A stretch of 64,000 nt of DNA from Nocardioides luteus. GTDB lineage: Bacteria; Actinomycetota; Actinomycetes; Propionibacteriales; Nocardioidaceae. Of this stretch, positions 52,896 to 61,519 are shown in pieces (within the stretch, counting starts at the first letter, position 1; the number at the start of each line of letters is the position of its first letter). A program made the translations under genes and the position numbers. Under the pieces are notes generated by a model, which made no database searches, was not told where the DNA came from, and was given only the letters and a program-made list of their open reading frames with translations. Location of the stretch: assembly GCF_015752315.1 (NCBI RefSeq), contig NZ_JADOVJ010000001.1, forward strand, positions 1-64,000. Direction: 5' to 3'.

Positions 52896-53975
52896 TCAGA
52901 CCGCGCGGCGGTAGGCGGCCATCGCGCGGTCGTAGGCCTCCCAGGCCCGCCAGGACTCCAGCGCCCGCTCGCCCTGGGGCTTGAGGCCGTCGACCTTGTG
53001 GTAGGAGTCGCCGCTGGCGTACTGCGACTCGCGGCCGGTCACGAGCGAGAGCAGCATCGGTAGGACGCTCTCGTCGGTGACCGTGATCGTGGCGACCCGG
53101 AAGGTCTGCCGCACCCACTCGGCGCGCTGGTCCGAGCCCAGGACGAGCACCACGGGCAGCTGCGACGCCCGCGCGATCGCGTCCAGGATCGGCCCGAGCC
53201 CGTGCGGGACCCACCGCTCGCCGGGCGGCGGGGTGGGCGCCTTGGGGATGCTCATGGTCGAGGGGGCGGCGGGGACGACGTAGGTCGAAGACGTGTCCGG
53301 GAGGATGTAGGTGGATGAGTACGCCGGGATCTGGCCGGTCATCGGGCCGGCGATCTTCTCGACGGCCGGCGCGGTCGCGTCCGGGGCGATGCCAGGCGCT
53401 ACGTCCGGAGCGACGACCGGAGCGACCTCCGGAGCAGCGACCTGGTCGGAGGTCTTCTCCGTCGCCCTCCGGCGCGGCCTGATCGCGGGGATCTTAGACG
53501 TGAACGTGAAGCCGCCCGTGCGGGTGGGGTCGATGTGCTTGCCGGGGACCGGCTCGGGCGCCCGGCCGATGACCGGCGGCGCCGGAGCGGTGGCCGTGGC
53601 GACCAGCTCGGCGGCGTGCTTCCCGTGCGGCCGGATCGAGCCGTCGGCGGCGAACTCGAACAGGGCCACCCGCACTCTGTCGGCCCACTCGACAGCGTCC
53701 GGCGTGAAGCCGGCCCGGCTGAACAGCGCGACCGTCCGGGCGTCGTAGGCATAGCCCGCGCCGCGTACGGCACAGACGCTGCGGGCGTCGGTCGGAGCAC
53801 GGGTGAGCACCACCTGCGCGACGATGACGTTGTCGGGCCGGCCGCCGATGATGTCGACGTCGGCTGCGGCCGTGCTGCCCGAGGGGGCGGCGTCGGGCCA
53901 GCCGAGCGAATGCAGATGCTCCGCGGCGTACTTCTCGGCTTCTTCGCCCGTTCTGGGCTGCCTCGGGGATGCCAA
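52896..53975 (-). CDS. Mrr-fold restriction endonuclease-like protein with long Pro/Val linker
   Basis: A 359-residue protein. A TTG at 53975 preceded by GAAGGA is taken as the start. Residues 10-120 resemble an Mrr/PD-(D/E)xK domain: helix GEEAEKYAAEHL, DVDIIGG, IVAQVVL, ALFSRAGFTPDAVEWAD and VALFEF. The usual Q-x-K reads Q-V-V, so the catalytic Lys is missing. A proline/valine/alanine-rich linker follows (about 155-250, repeats like APEVAPVVAPDV), then an unrecognised C-terminal domain with PVVLVLGSDQRAEWVRQTF. It may bind rather than cut DNA. Confidence 0.65.
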   Translation of the reverse strand: MASPRQPRTGEEAEKYAAEHLHSLGWPDAAPSGSTAAADVDIIGGRPDNVIVAQVVLTRAPTDARSVCAVRGAGYAYDARTVALFSRAGFTPDAVEWADRVRVALFEFAADGSIRPHGKHAAELVATATAPAPPVIGRAPEPVPGKHIDPTRTGGFTFTSKIPAIRPRRRATEKTSDQVAAPEVAPVVAPDVAPGIAPDATAPAVEKIAGPMTGQIPAYSSTYILPDTSSTYVVPAAPSTMSIPKAPTPPPGERWVPHGLGPILDAIARASQLPVVLVLGSDQRAEWVRQTFRVATITVTDESVLPMLLSLVTGRESQYASGDSYHKVDGLKPQGERALESWRAWEAYDRAMAAYRRAV

Positions 53976-54138
53976 CGTAGGTCCTTCCTCGATCCTCCAC
54001 TCGGGCCTCCCTGCCCGATCGAGATTGGGGAGGATGATAGGCCCGCGGCGTACGCCCTGTCCGGCGGGGTGGCGAATCGGGTCGCGGTGTTCGCTCCTGG
54101 CGGATCGGCCGCGAATGTCGGCGCTCGCCGCTAGCGTG

Positions 54139-54522
54139 ATGTTCATGAGGCGCCCGCATGAGAACGTCGCTACGGTCCTGGTGGATCCGCGCATTCTCGG
54201 CGACATCGAGATCGAGCTGATGTCGCTCGACATGCCGCTGTGGCGGGTGTGTGCGGCGCCGATCGTGAAGGACGGGCAGCGGCTCGCGTTCCAGGTCCGC
54301 AACAAGCTGCTGATGTCGAAGCGGGGCGAGTGGGACTGCGCCAAGGACTGGGTCCCGGTCTGGATCGGCTTCGGCTCGACCTGGGCGTTTCCCGGTGAGG
54401 CGATCCCGTGGCCGGCCCACAAGGCGCTGTGGACGCTCCTGGAGGGCTACTCCGACCACGTCCGCTACAACAAGCGGCTCGGCGGGATCCCTAGGATCCC
54501 GCGGTTGCGGGAAGCCTGCTAG
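54139..54522 (+). CDS. Conserved-looking hypothetical protein
   Basis: A 127-residue soluble protein rich in Trp (RGEWDCAKDWVPVWIGFG, KALWTLLEG) with an IPRIPRL tail. I recognise no family. ATG at 54139 or 54145, or GTG at 54136, could start it; no clear ribosome site is seen, so it may be leaderless. It is divergent from the Mrr-like gene across 163 bp holding the pair ATCCTCC (53992-53998)/GGAGGAT (54029-54035). Its last 32 bp overlap the convergent MFS gene. Confidence 0.55.
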   Translation: MFMRRPHENVATVLVDPRILGDIEIELMSLDMPLWRVCAAPIVKDGQRLAFQVRNKLLMSKRGEWDCAKDWVPVWIGFGSTWAFPGEAIPWPAHKALWTLLEGYSDHVRYNKRLGGIPRIPRLREAC

Positions 54523-55753
54523 CCGCCGGCTCCGATCGCCGTTCGATCTGCTTCCAGGTCGGGTCGATCGCGGGGAACATCGTGACCACGAAGTAGGCGA
54601 TCCCGCAGGCCACCAGCGCCGTGGTCAGGCCGAACGCGGAGACCAGGCCGCCGCCGAGCAGCCCACCGAGCGGCATCAGCCCCCAGGCGAAGGCCGAGAT
54701 CAGCGACATCACCCGGCCGAGCACATGCGCGGGGATCCGCTCGAACTGGAGCGATCCGAGGATCGGGTTGATGAACCCGCTGGCGGTCCCGCCGATCGCG
54801 AACACCACGAAGACCACCCACAGCGGCGCCCCGAACGCGATCACCAGGAACCGGGGGATCCCGGTGATCAGGAAGCAGACCAGGTACGTCGGGTAGCGCC
54901 GCATCCGGTCGCCGATGGCTGCCGCCACGGCCGAGCCGACGGCGGAGAAGCCGGAGAAGGTGGCGAACAGCAGACCGATCGTCTCCGGGCCGGCGTGCTG
55001 CTGACCCCATACGGGCATCAGCACGCTGCTCCAGGCCAGGTCGATCAGGTTGGTCAGCGCGACCATGAACGCGATTCCGAGGAGCACCCGGTCGCGGCGG
55101 AGGACGTGCCAGCCCTCGGCGAGCTGGGCACCGTACGAGGCGGGGTCCTTCCTCGGCTGCTCCGCGGGTCCCGGGGAGCGGTGCCCGGTCAGCCCGGCCG
55201 TCGTCGCCGCGAGCACGAGGGCACCGAGCGCGAACGAGGCGGCGTCGATCACGATCGCGTTCGTCGCGCCGACCAGCCCGATCAGCAGCCCCGCGGCGGC
55301 GGCGCCCAGCATCGAGGCGGTGCGCTCGACGAACGAGTGCAGCCCGGTGGCCCGCTCCGTCGAGACGCCGGCCGCCTCGACCAGCTGCGGGATCATCGAC
55401 GACTTCGCGGCGTCACCGGGGCCGCGCAGTGCGCCGGCGAGGGCGACGAGCGCGAGCAGGATCGAGAGGTGCAGCAGGCCGGCTGCGTACAGCAGGGGGA
55501 TGAGGCCGACCACGACGGCCGAGCCGAGGTCGCAGGCGATCGCGACGCGGCGTGGGCCGATACGGTCGATGACCGGGCCACCGAAGATCTTGCTGAGTAC
55601 CAGCGGGGTCATCTCGAAGAGCGCGATCAGGCCGGCCTGGGCGGCGCTGCCGGTCGTCTCGAGCACGAACCAGGGCAGCGCCAGCATCGAGATGCGGGTG
55701 CCGACCAGCGAGATGGTCTCGGCGGCGAGCCAGCCGTAGAGGGGGAGCTTCAT
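54491..55753 (-). CDS. MFS transporter (MFS_3/enterobactin-exporter-like)
   Basis: A 420-residue 12-span transporter beginning MKLPLYGWLAAETISLVGTR, with GPVIDRIGPRRVAIACD as loop 2-3 motif A. The family resembles macrolide or siderophore exporters (Mef/EntS). The start is 2 bp after the stop of the ArsR-type regulator gene, so both are one operon under the palindrome at 56342. The real substrate is unknown. Confidence 0.84.
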   Translation of the reverse strand: MKLPLYGWLAAETISLVGTRISMLALPWFVLETTGSAAQAGLIALFEMTPLVLSKIFGGPVIDRIGPRRVAIACDLGSAVVVGLIPLLYAAGLLHLSILLALVALAGALRGPGDAAKSSMIPQLVEAAGVSTERATGLHSFVERTASMLGAAAAGLLIGLVGATNAIVIDAASFALGALVLAATTAGLTGHRSPGPAEQPRKDPASYGAQLAEGWHVLRRDRVLLGIAFMVALTNLIDLAWSSVLMPVWGQQHAGPETIGLLFATFSGFSAVGSAVAAAIGDRMRRYPTYLVCFLITGIPRFLVIAFGAPLWVVFVVFAIGGTASGFINPILGSLQFERIPAHVLGRVMSLISAFAWGLMPLGGLLGGGLVSAFGLTTALVACGIAYFVVTMFPAIDPTWKQIERRSEPAASRLPATAGS

Positions 55754-55755
55754 CG

Positions 55756-56325
55756 TCAGTCCTTCTCGGGGCCGAGGTGTCCCGGCAGGGCGAAGGTGTG
55801 GAACTGGACCGCGACGGGCTCGCCGTCGGGGTCGTCCTCGAACCCGAAGACGACCTCGTTGACCTGCTCCTGCAGCCGGCGGACCTGGCTCGGGGTGAGG
55901 CGCACGACCCGGTCGTTGAGGTTGAAGACCTCGCGCCATTCCTTCGAGATGAGCTCGCGCTCCTCGAGCGCCTTCTGGAGCTGCTGGGTGTAGATGGTGA
56001 CGACGGTCTGCAGATAGGCGCCGAGGGTCTCTTGTCCCTCGGCGGTGTCGGGCACGTCGCTGTCGCCGGTCACGGTCATCTGGTGGGCGGCCTTCCACCA
56101 GCGCTCCCGGGCGTTGCCGCGGCTCTCGTCGTCCTCGATGAACCCGTGCTGCGCGAGCTGCCGGAGGTGGTAGGACGTCGCGCCGCTGTTGATCCCGAGC
56201 CGGGCGGCCAGGGTGGTCGCGGTCGCCGGGCCGTCGACGCGGAGCATCCCGAGCATGCGCACGCGCACGGGGTGGGTGAGGGCCTTGAGCTGGTCGACTC
56301 CGGGGACGATCTCGCGTGCTGCCAT
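55756..56325 (-). CDS. ArsR-type winged-helix regulator
   Basis: A 189-residue regulator with an N-terminal winged HTH (LKALTHPVRVRMLGML, TATTLAARLGINSGATSYHLRQL) and a long helical C-terminal part without metal-binding Cys. It belongs to the helix-turn-helix_20 group that often controls a linked MFS exporter. It should sense the pump's substrate and repress its own operon through the palindrome 17 bp upstream. Confidence 0.87.
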   Translation of the reverse strand: MAAREIVPGVDQLKALTHPVRVRMLGMLRVDGPATATTLAARLGINSGATSYHLRQLAQHGFIEDDESRGNARERWWKAAHQMTVTGDSDVPDTAEGQETLGAYLQTVVTIYTQQLQKALEERELISKEWREVFNLNDRVVRLTPSQVRRLQEQVNEVVFGFEDDPDGEPVAVQFHTFALPGHLGPEKD

Positions 56326-56341
56326 GGGTCAACCGTAGACC

Positions 56342-56357
56342 GCAAAGAGATCTTTGC
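56342..56357 (-). promoter_or_regulatory. Palindromic operator for the ArsR-type regulator
   Basis: GCAAAGA (56342-56348) and TCTTTGC (56351-56357) form a perfect 7-bp dyad with a 2-bp spacer, 17 bp upstream of the regulator start. The AT-rich halves stand out from the GC-rich surroundings. Confidence 0.68.
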
Positions 56358-56404
56358 AAATGGAATTGTGCGATTTCCCTGATATACGAGTAACCCGGTG
56401 AACA

Positions 56405-57802
56405 ATGCCTGGAAAGCGCCGTTACCCTGTCGGAGTGACGACAGATGCCGCGCCGCCGACGCCGACCTCCGCCCCGACGGTGGCGATCATCGGAGGAGGA
56501 GCCAGCGGTACGCTGACCGCGATCAACCTGCTCCGCCGAGGTGCGTCGGTCACGCTCTTCGAGTCACGGGGAGAGGCCGGCTACGGGGTCGCCTACTCGA
56601 CCACCGACGCCCGCCATCTGCTCAACGTCCGGGCCAACAACATGTCGGGTTTCCTCGACGATCGTGACGACCTGCTCAACTGGGCGGCGGAGGTCGGCAT
56701 CGAGCTCGGCCCGATCGACTTCCTGCCCCGCCGCGACTACTCCCGCTATCTGCGCGACCGGCTCGCTCAGGCCGCTGCGGCAGGTCCCGGGGCGTTGGAG
56801 ACGGTCGGGGAGACCGTCGTCGACGTGGAGCCGGTCGGCGCCGGCTTCCAGGTGCTGACCAGCGACGATGGTGAGGGCCATGTCGCGGACGCGGTCGTCC
56901 TGGCGTACGGCAACCCGCCGCCGCAGCCGCTGGCCGGGCTGCCCGAGGCACCGTGGAACCTGTCGGATCCCTGGGACGTCGCCCGGATCAGCGCCCTGCC
57001 CGGTGATGCGACCGTGCTGGTCGTCGGCACCGGCCTGACCGCCGTCGACACCACGGTCACGCTCCTCGACGACTCCCCGGCCCGCCGGGTGATCATGGTG
57101 AGCCGCCACGGCCTGTTGCCGAACCCCCACGTCGACGACCAGTTCACCTCCTGGGTGACCCCGATCCCCGACGGCCCGCTCACCGCCGACGGCATCGCCG
57201 GCCTCGTCCGCGACCAGATCGAGCACGCGGCCGCCCTCGGCGTCGACTGGCGTGCGGTCATCGACGGCCTGCGCGGTCCGACCCAGTCGATCTGGCGCCA
57301 CCTGCCCGAGCCCGAGCGCCGTCGCTTCCGCGAGCTCTACGCCCGCGAGTGGGAGGTACGCCGCCACCGCATGGCCCCGCGCATCGCCGCCCTCCTCGAC
57401 ACCTACCGGGCCGAGGGACGCCTGGAGATCCTCGGCGGCGGGGTGCTCGGCTGCCGGGCGAACGCCGAGGCGGACGGCGCCGAGAAGCCGGTCGTCACCC
57501 TCGCCGACGGCGACCGCGAGGTCACCGCGGTGGTCAACTGCACCGGCCCCTCACCCGACATCACCCGCACCGACAACCCGCTCCTGCTCGCGCTCCAGAA
57601 GCGCGGCCTGATCGCCCCCGACCCCCTCCGCCTCGGCATCGACGTCACCGAGGACGGCCGCGTCATCGGAGCAGACGGCAGCGTCGTACCCGGTCTTGTG
57701 ACCGTCGGCCCGCCCTGCAAGGGCGCCCTCTACGAGGCGACAGCCATCCCCGAGATCCGGGTCCAAGCCGCAGCCGCGGCCGCCCACCTCGCCGCCGAAT
57801 AG
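56405..57802 (+). CDS. FAD/NAD(P)-binding oxidoreductase (HcgC/YdhS-like)
   Basis: A 465-residue protein with an FAD-binding GxGxxG (VAIIGGGASGTLTAINL, about 27-43), GYGVAYSTTDARHLLNVRA typical of the FAD-NAD(P)-binding_9 family, a second nucleotide motif VLVVGTGLTAVDTTVTL, and a C-terminal VVNCTGPSPD. No substrate is known. ATG at 56405 is taken as the start, with a -10-like TATACG at 56383-56388; GTG at 56435 is an alternative. The stop lies inside the 108-bp palindrome. Confidence 0.8.
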   Translation: MPGKRRYPVGVTTDAAPPTPTSAPTVAIIGGGASGTLTAINLLRRGASVTLFESRGEAGYGVAYSTTDARHLLNVRANNMSGFLDDRDDLLNWAAEVGIELGPIDFLPRRDYSRYLRDRLAQAAAAGPGALETVGETVVDVEPVGAGFQVLTSDDGEGHVADAVVLAYGNPPPQPLAGLPEAPWNLSDPWDVARISALPGDATVLVVGTGLTAVDTTVTLLDDSPARRVIMVSRHGLLPNPHVDDQFTSWVTPIPDGPLTADGIAGLVRDQIEHAAALGVDWRAVIDGLRGPTQSIWRHLPEPERRRFRELYAREWEVRRHRMAPRIAALLDTYRAEGRLEILGGGVLGCRANAEADGAEKPVVTLADGDREVTAVVNCTGPSPDITRTDNPLLLALQKRGLIAPDPLRLGIDVTEDGRVIGADGSVVPGLVTVGPPCKGALYEATAIPEIRVQAAAAAAHLAAE

Positions 57803-57899
57803 GTGGTTCTGGCGGCCGAGAAATCAGTTGTGGGCGACGAAACTGTCGTTTCGTCGCCCACAACTACAGACTCGGCGCCCAGAACCACCGATTCGGCGG
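57792..57899 (+). repeat. 108-bp near-perfect palindrome between convergent genes
   Basis: The axis lies at 57845/57846. The inner stem is 18 bp without mismatch (AGTTGTGGGCGACGAAAC, 57826-57843, against 57848-57865) with loop TGTC. A 5x5 bulge follows, then arms 57792-57820 and 57871-57899 with only three mismatches in 29 pairs. Each arm is built of two similar units of about 22 bp (GGTTCTGGCGGCCGA and GTTGTGGGCGACGAA). It includes the TAG of the FAD gene and stops 4 bp short of the mqo end. It can act as a bidirectional terminator, and its unit structure suggests an extragenic repeat. Confidence 0.9.
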
Positions 57900-57903
57900 G
57901 TGG

Positions 57904-59397
57904 TCAGCCCAGGTTGAGCTGGCGATCCGTGCGTGCGAACGTCTCGGCGGCGAGCTCGGGGTCGGCGCTGAGCTCGGCACCGGTGGCCGGGATCATCGTC
58001 TTGAGCTGGGGCTGCCAGTCGTCCCAGCGGTCGGGGAAGCAGCGGCGCAGGACGTTGACCATGATCGCCGGCGCCGTCGAGGCGCCGGGCGAGGCGCCCA
58101 GCAGGCCGGCGATGGTGCCGTCCTCGGCGGTGATGACCTCGGTGCCGAACTGCAGCACACCGTCGGGGCGGATGACCTGCACCCGCTGGCCGGCGATGAT
58201 CCGCTCCCAGTCCTTGCGGTCGGCGGCGGGGAAGAAGTCGAGGAGGTCGTCGAACTTCTTGCGCGGGGAGCGCAGCAGCTCCTTGACCAGGTAGACGGTG
58301 AGGTCCATGTTGGTCAGCCCGGCGCGCAGCATCGGCAGCAGGTTGTGCGGCCGCACCGAGAGGAACAGGTCGGTCAGCGACCCGGTCTTGAGGAAGCGCG
58401 GGCTCCAGCCGGCGTACGGACCGAACATCAGGTGCGTCTTGCCCTCGACGTAGCGGGTGTCGAGGTGGGGCACCGACATCGGCGGCGCGCCGACCGCGGC
58501 CTTGCCGTAGGCCTTGGCGCGGTGCTGGGTGACCAGCTCGGGCTTGGACGTACGCAGGAACTCACCCGAGACCGGGAAGCCGCCGAAGCCGCGGATCTCC
58601 GGGATGGCGGCCTTCTGCAGCAGCGGCAGCGCGTAGCCGCCGGCGCCGACGAAGACGAAGCGCGAACGCAGGTGGTACTTGCCGGACTCGTTGCGGCCGT
58701 AGATGTGCCAGAAGCCGTCCATGGTCTGGTGCAGGTCGGTGACCTCGGACCCGGTCTCCAGGTCGGCACCCTTGTCGACCAGGGTGCGGGTCAGCATCGA
58801 GGTGAGCGAGCCGAAGTCGACGTCGGTGCCGGCGTTGGTCCAGGTGGCCGCGACGGGCTCCTCGGCGAGCGACTTGGCCGAGCGGCCCTCGAGCAGCAGC
58901 GGCGCCCAGCCCCGGATGACCTCGGGGTCGGTGGAGAACTCCATCCCGGCGAAGAGCGGGTGCTGCGACAGCGCCTCGTGGCGCTTGCGGAGGTATTCGA
59001 CGTTGTCCGCACCCCACACGAAGGACATGTGCGGGACGGTGTGGATGAACTTGTCGGGGTCCGGGATGCGGCCGTTCTCGACCAGGAAGGACCACAGCTG
59101 ACGGGAGACCTGGAACTGCTCGTTGACGTTGACGGCCTTGGAGATGTCCACCGAGCCGTCGGCCTGCTGCGGGCTGTAGTTGAGCTCGCACAGCGCGGAG
59201 TGACCGGTGCCGGCGTTGTTCCACGGGCCGGAGGACTCCACGGCGAGCGAATCGAGCCGTTCGATCATCTTGATGGACCAGCTGGGCTCGAGCTCCTGGA
59301 GGAGCACGCCCAGGGTGGCGCTCATGATGCCGCCGCCGATCAGCACTACGTCAAGAGGTTCGTCCACAGGTCTTTTGTCTCGCTTTTGAGGCCGCAA
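57904..59397 (-). CDS. mqo: Malate:quinone oxidoreductase
   Basis: A 497-residue peripheral membrane flavoprotein oxidising malate to oxaloacetate with quinone as acceptor. The FAD site is DVVLIGGGIMSATLGVLL near the N-terminus; family blocks GPWNNAGTGHSALCELNY, FVWGADNVEYLRKRHE and GASPGASTAPAIM are present. ATG at 59397 or GTG at 59367 (VDEPLDV) may be the start. A small palindrome TTAGA-TCGG-TCTAA (59414-59427) sits 17 bp upstream of the ATG and may belong to its promoter. Confidence 0.94.
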   Translation of the reverse strand: MRPQKRDKRPVDEPLDVVLIGGGIMSATLGVLLQELEPSWSIKMIERLDSLAVESSGPWNNAGTGHSALCELNYSPQQADGSVDISKAVNVNEQFQVSRQLWSFLVENGRIPDPDKFIHTVPHMSFVWGADNVEYLRKRHEALSQHPLFAGMEFSTDPEVIRGWAPLLLEGRSAKSLAEEPVAATWTNAGTDVDFGSLTSMLTRTLVDKGADLETGSEVTDLHQTMDGFWHIYGRNESGKYHLRSRFVFVGAGGYALPLLQKAAIPEIRGFGGFPVSGEFLRTSKPELVTQHRAKAYGKAAVGAPPMSVPHLDTRYVEGKTHLMFGPYAGWSPRFLKTGSLTDLFLSVRPHNLLPMLRAGLTNMDLTVYLVKELLRSPRKKFDDLLDFFPAADRKDWERIIAGQRVQVIRPDGVLQFGTEVITAEDGTIAGLLGASPGASTAPAIMVNVLRRCFPDRWDDWQPQLKTMIPATGAELSADPELAAETFARTDRQLNLG

Positions 59398-59540
59398 TGG
59401 TTAATCGGGGTCCTTAGATCGGTCTAACTTGTGGGCAACTTCACTGCCCTGCCCCCGGGATGAGTCCAGCGTGATTCCGTCCTTCATTGTGGCTCACCGC
59501 ACATGCCGGTGGTAGTTCAGGGTGGAGTTACGCTCGGCCG

Positions 59541-60629
59541 GTGCCACGCCTCTCTGACTCCCATCGCGCCTGGATCGACGAAGCCGTACGCCGCGTCGAG
59601 GCCGACGCCCAGCGCTCCGCCGACACCCATCTGCACGTCGTGCCGCTGCCGGGATGTCCGGGCATCGACCTCTATCTGAAGGACGAGTCCGTCCACCCCA
59701 CCGGCTCGCTGAAGCACCGCCTGGCGAGGTCGCTGTTCCTCTACGCCGTCTGCAACGGCTGGCTCCACGAGGGCGCGACGGTCGTGGAGGCGTCCTCGGG
59801 GTCGACCGCGGTCTCCGAGGCGTACTTCTCCCGGCTCCTCGGTCTCCCGTTCGTCGCGGTGATGCCGCGCTCGACGTCGAAGGAGAAGGTGGCGCTGATC
59901 GAGTGGTACGGCGGCACCTGCCACTTCGTCGACCGCGCCGCGGACGTGTACGCCGAGGCCGAGCGTCTCGCCCGCGAGTGCGGCGGCCACTACATGGATC
60001 AGTTCACCTACGCCGAGCGGGCCACCGACTGGCGCGGCAACAACAACATCGCTGAGTCGATCTTCGACCAGATGTCGCAGGAGCGGCACCCGGTACCGAC
60101 CTGGATCGTCGTCTCGGCCGGCACCGGCGGCACCTCGGCCACGATCGGCCGCTACCTCCACTACCGCCGGCACCCCACCAAGCTGATGGTCGCCGACCCG
60201 GAGAACTCCGCCTTCTACGGCGGCTGGGAGATGGACACCTCCGACCACGCCACCGGGATGCCGTCGCGCATCGAGGGGATCGGCCGACCGCGGGTCGAGC
60301 CGTCCTTCGTCGGCGGGGTCGTCGACGACATGGTCCAGGTGCCCGACGCGGCCTCGATCGCGACGATGCGCTGGCTCTCGAACCGGATGGGCCGCTCGGT
60401 CGGCCCCTCGACGGGCACCAACGTGTGGGCATCGCTGGGTGTCGTACGCGAGATGGTCGACGCCGGTGCCCAGGGCAGCGTCGTCTCGCTGCTGTGCGAC
60501 TCCGGGGATCGCTATCGCTCGTCCTACTACGACGACGGCTGGGTGAGCGAGAAGGGCATCGACCTGGCGCCGTACGCCTCGGCCCTCGCCGACTACGAGC
60601 GCACCGGCATCCTCGTCGACCCCTCCTGA
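59541..60629 (+). CDS. cds1: PLP-dependent cysteine synthase-fold protein, Cds1-like L-cysteine desulfhydrase
   Basis: A 362-residue fold-type II PLP enzyme. PLP Lys lies in [11 protein letters not shown] (about 58-68), the substrate loop in [15 protein letters not shown], the phosphate-binding loop in [12 protein letters not shown]. The length and motifs match Cds1 (Rv3684), which releases H2S from cysteine and supports redox balance in mycobacteria; a synthase activity cannot be excluded. GTG at 59541 gives the family N-terminus. The last 37 bp overlap the convergent membrane protein gene. Confidence 0.85.
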   Translation: MPRLSDSHRAWIDEAVRRVEADAQRSADTHLHVVPLPGCPGIDLYLKDESVHPTGSLKHRLARSLFLYAVCNGWLHEGATVVEASSGSTAVSEAYFSRLLGLPFVAVMPRSTSKEKVALIEWYGGTCHFVDRAADVYAEAERLARECGGHYMDQFTYAERATDWRGNNNIAESIFDQMSQERHPVPTWIVVSAGTGGTSATIGRYLHYRRHPTKLMVADPENSAFYGGWEMDTSDHATGMPSRIEGIGRPRVEPSFVGGVVDDMVQVPDAASIATMRWLSNRMGRSVGPSTGTNVWASLGVVREMVDAGAQGSVVSLLCDSGDRYRSSYYDDGWVSEKGIDLAPYASALADYERTGILVDPS

Positions 60630-61291
60630 CGCGCCCAGACCCGCATCCCCGCGGTGACCAGCGCCCACACGCCCGCGACGAGCACGATCTCGCTGAGGAT
60701 GTAGAGCGGCCACGGCCCGAGCACGTCGAGCAGCGAGTCCGACGGCGGCTTGTAGCGCAGGTAGCCGTAGTTGGCGTCGAGGACGAGGTTGAGGACGTAC
60801 GCCGCGGCAGCCCATGCCGCCGTGGTCACGACCGCCCAGCCGTAGTCGCGCCAGCGCGGGAGCAGCTTGAGCCCGAAGACCAGGTAGACCGCGGCGAGCA
60901 CCACCATCAGGTGCATGACCCAGAAGGTGATGTAGCTGACCTCCGGGAAGTCCCTCACGTCCGGGGTGAACACGCCCTGGGTGGTCAGCGTGAGACCCCA
61001 GAAGCAGGTCAGCGCCGTCGGGTAGGGATGGTGGGTCCACAGCGCGACCGTCGCCGCCATCCACGCCATGTCGCACAGATGGATCGGCAGATCGATGAAC
61101 AGGTCGAAGTCGGTGACCCACTCGTGAGCCTGCAGCGGGATGATCGTCAGCGGGATCGCGAGCGCGAATGCTCGGGAGAATCTCGACGGATCCAGGTCGT
61201 CCCGCTGCCGCCTGCCCAGCCAGACCACGGCCACGATCCCCGCTGTGAGCAGGGACAACGGCACCAGATGGGTCAGACCGTAAGCCTGCAT
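60593..61291 (-). CDS. TIGR02206 (YwaF-type) membrane protein
   Basis: A 232-residue protein with about seven spans and conserved features [26 protein letters not shown] and [13 protein letters not shown] of the YwaF/TIGR02206 family. The function is unknown. ATG at 61291 (MQAYGLTH) is preferred over 61384, which falls inside the hairpin at 61375. It overlaps the 3' end of cds1. Confidence 0.83.
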   Translation of the reverse strand: MQAYGLTHLVPLSLLTAGIVAVVWLGRRQRDDLDPSRFSRAFALAIPLTIIPLQAHEWVTDFDLFIDLPIHLCDMAWMAATVALWTHHPYPTALTCFWGLTLTTQGVFTPDVRDFPEVSYITFWVMHLMVVLAAVYLVFGLKLLPRWRDYGWAVVTTAAWAAAAYVLNLVLDANYGYLRYKPPSDSLLDVLGPWPLYILSEIVLVAGVWALVTAGMRVWARQEGSTRMPVRS

Positions 61292-61374
61292 ATCGGAAGT
61301 CTGACGCGATTCCCGAAGAAATTCTTCCCAACCCGCGTCATGGGTCGGCGGGTCGTCCGTTTCATCGGCGAGAA

Positions 61375-61403
61375 GGTCGTCCACCGGTGGGGGGTGGACG
61401 ACC
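61375..61403 (-). other. Strong hairpin upstream of the YwaF-type gene
   Basis: GGTCGTCCACC (61375-61385) and GGTGGACGACC (61393-61403) form a perfect 11-bp stem with a 7-base G-rich loop, 84 bp before the YwaF-type start. It may be a leader structure or part of a double terminator with 61455-61500. Confidence 0.5.
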
Positions 61404-61454
61404 TCTCACACAAAGTTGGTGGCTGATCCGGGGGGATTCATCAACTGGGTGGAG

Positions 61455-61500
61455 GTCCCTCTGAATGCACACTGCGGGGGTGGTGTGCAATCAGAGGGAC
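61455..61500 (-). terminator. Terminator of the PrmC-like gene
   Basis: GTCCCTCTGAATGCACAC (61455-61472) pairs with GTGTGCAATCAGAGGGAC (61483-61500), 17 of 18 bases, loop TGCGGGGGTG. It begins 19 bp past the PrmC-like stop. On the plus strand GCCTCGCTTTT follows, so it is probably bidirectional. Confidence 0.78.
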
Positions 61501-61519
61501 GCCTCGCTTTTGTGGTGTC

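Noticed and set aside
61340..61426. 28-codon plus-strand frame with ATG at 61340
   Set aside because: It lies over the hairpin at 61375-61403, lacks a ribosome site and is too short to support.
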